Source: Hysterangium stoloniferum (Eukaryota; Basidiomycota; Agaricomycetes; Hysterangiales; Hysterangiaceae). From it: a stretch of 64,000 nt of DNA. The first letter of the stretch is position 1, and each line of letters begins with the position of its first letter. Under the pieces are notes generated by a model, which saw only the letters and a list, made by a program, of their open reading frames with translations, ran no database searches and had not been told where the DNA came from. The position numbers were made by a program, and so were the translations under genes. The stretch spans positions 82,799-146,798 of the forward strand of contig WHVD01000188.1 in NCBI GenBank assembly GCA_015178975.1. Direction: 5' to 3'. Shown piece after piece: positions 63,901-64,000 of the stretch.

Positions 63901-64000
63901 GGGGGCAGTCGATCTTGAAATGCTCTAAGCTCCACAAATCCAACACTCCTTCGGAGGCTTGGCGATGCTTTTCTTGTCACTTCGTTCGAAAAAGAACTTG
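63800..64000 (-). pseudogene. gag: End of gypsy B gag with zinc knuckle
   Basis: Minus strand at the window edge: KSIAKPPKECWICGA, then after a one-base slip EHFKIDCPHVGRMSHYVS, together a CX2CX4HX4C knuckle (C, C, H, C all present). Gag would end at TGA near 63815, overlapping the pro-pol ORF that opens at 63900 in a different frame. The slip inside the knuckle is probably a mutation, though its place near the gag-pol overlap invites checking. The rest of Gag and the 5' LTR lie off-window. Confidence 0.7.

Overview
The window is a transposon graveyard from a fungal genome, most likely a basidiomycete (Agaricomycetes-like). The reasons are chromodomain Ty3/gypsy retrotransposons, Copia, Tc1/mariner and PIF/Harbinger-like elements, introns of only 45-52 bp with GTAAGT donors, and a Zn2Cys6-type cysteine cluster in one element-borne gene. 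The species cannot be named from this sequence, and no confident single-copy host gene was found. The one stretch that looks non-repetitive is about 15.8-20.0 kb.

Layout. 1-3734: minus-strand gypsy 'family A' (gag, protease, start of RT, truncated 5' LTR), with a solo LTR in its protease. 3735-8609: plus-strand gypsy 'family B' with a large internal deletion. 8610-10960: AT-rich island with a MITE-like repeat, a long inverted repeat and decayed transposase-like coding. 10990-15357: gypsy pol (+), an LTR piece, a Zn-cluster gene copy (-), then a gypsy gag/protease (-) with its LTR piece. 15358-20513: low-repeat region with a duplicated segment and one possible tiny spliced gene. 20514-23612: low-complexity DNA, a MITE, and three LTRs nested inside each other. 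23613-27515: tandem repeats, an LTR-like region and a PIF/Harbinger-like element. 27516-36865: remnants of at least two Copia elements (-), broken by LTRs and by a Tc1/mariner element that itself carries a solo LTR. 36866-40582: decayed repeats and LTRs. 40583-64000: gypsy A pol (-), invaded by gypsy 'D' (-, 42332-56056). D is invaded by the 3' end of gypsy 'C' (+, about 50251-53420), which holds an 827-bp MITE. D's 5' LTR is invaded by gypsy B (-, 56057 to beyond 64000).

Most interesting biology. Three gypsy families carry coding sequence beyond gag-pol. Family C has an intron-containing gene on the opposite strand, between the chromodomain end of pol and the 3' LTR; it encodes a coiled coil and a CX2CX6CX10CX2CX6C cluster, and a second copy lies at 12.3-13.4 kb in the same relative layout. 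Family B has an extra ORF upstream of gag and a long proline-rich ORF3 between pol and the 3' LTR. Family D has ORF3-like coding and an antisense ORF in the same interval. A roughly 30-bp motif centred on GCACATAAGCTGAAGCCAAG recurs near one end of otherwise different LTR families. Many in-frame stops are TGA where a paralogue has CGA, or TAG/TGA where it has TGG, which suggests C-to-T decay as in RIP or methylation-linked mutation.
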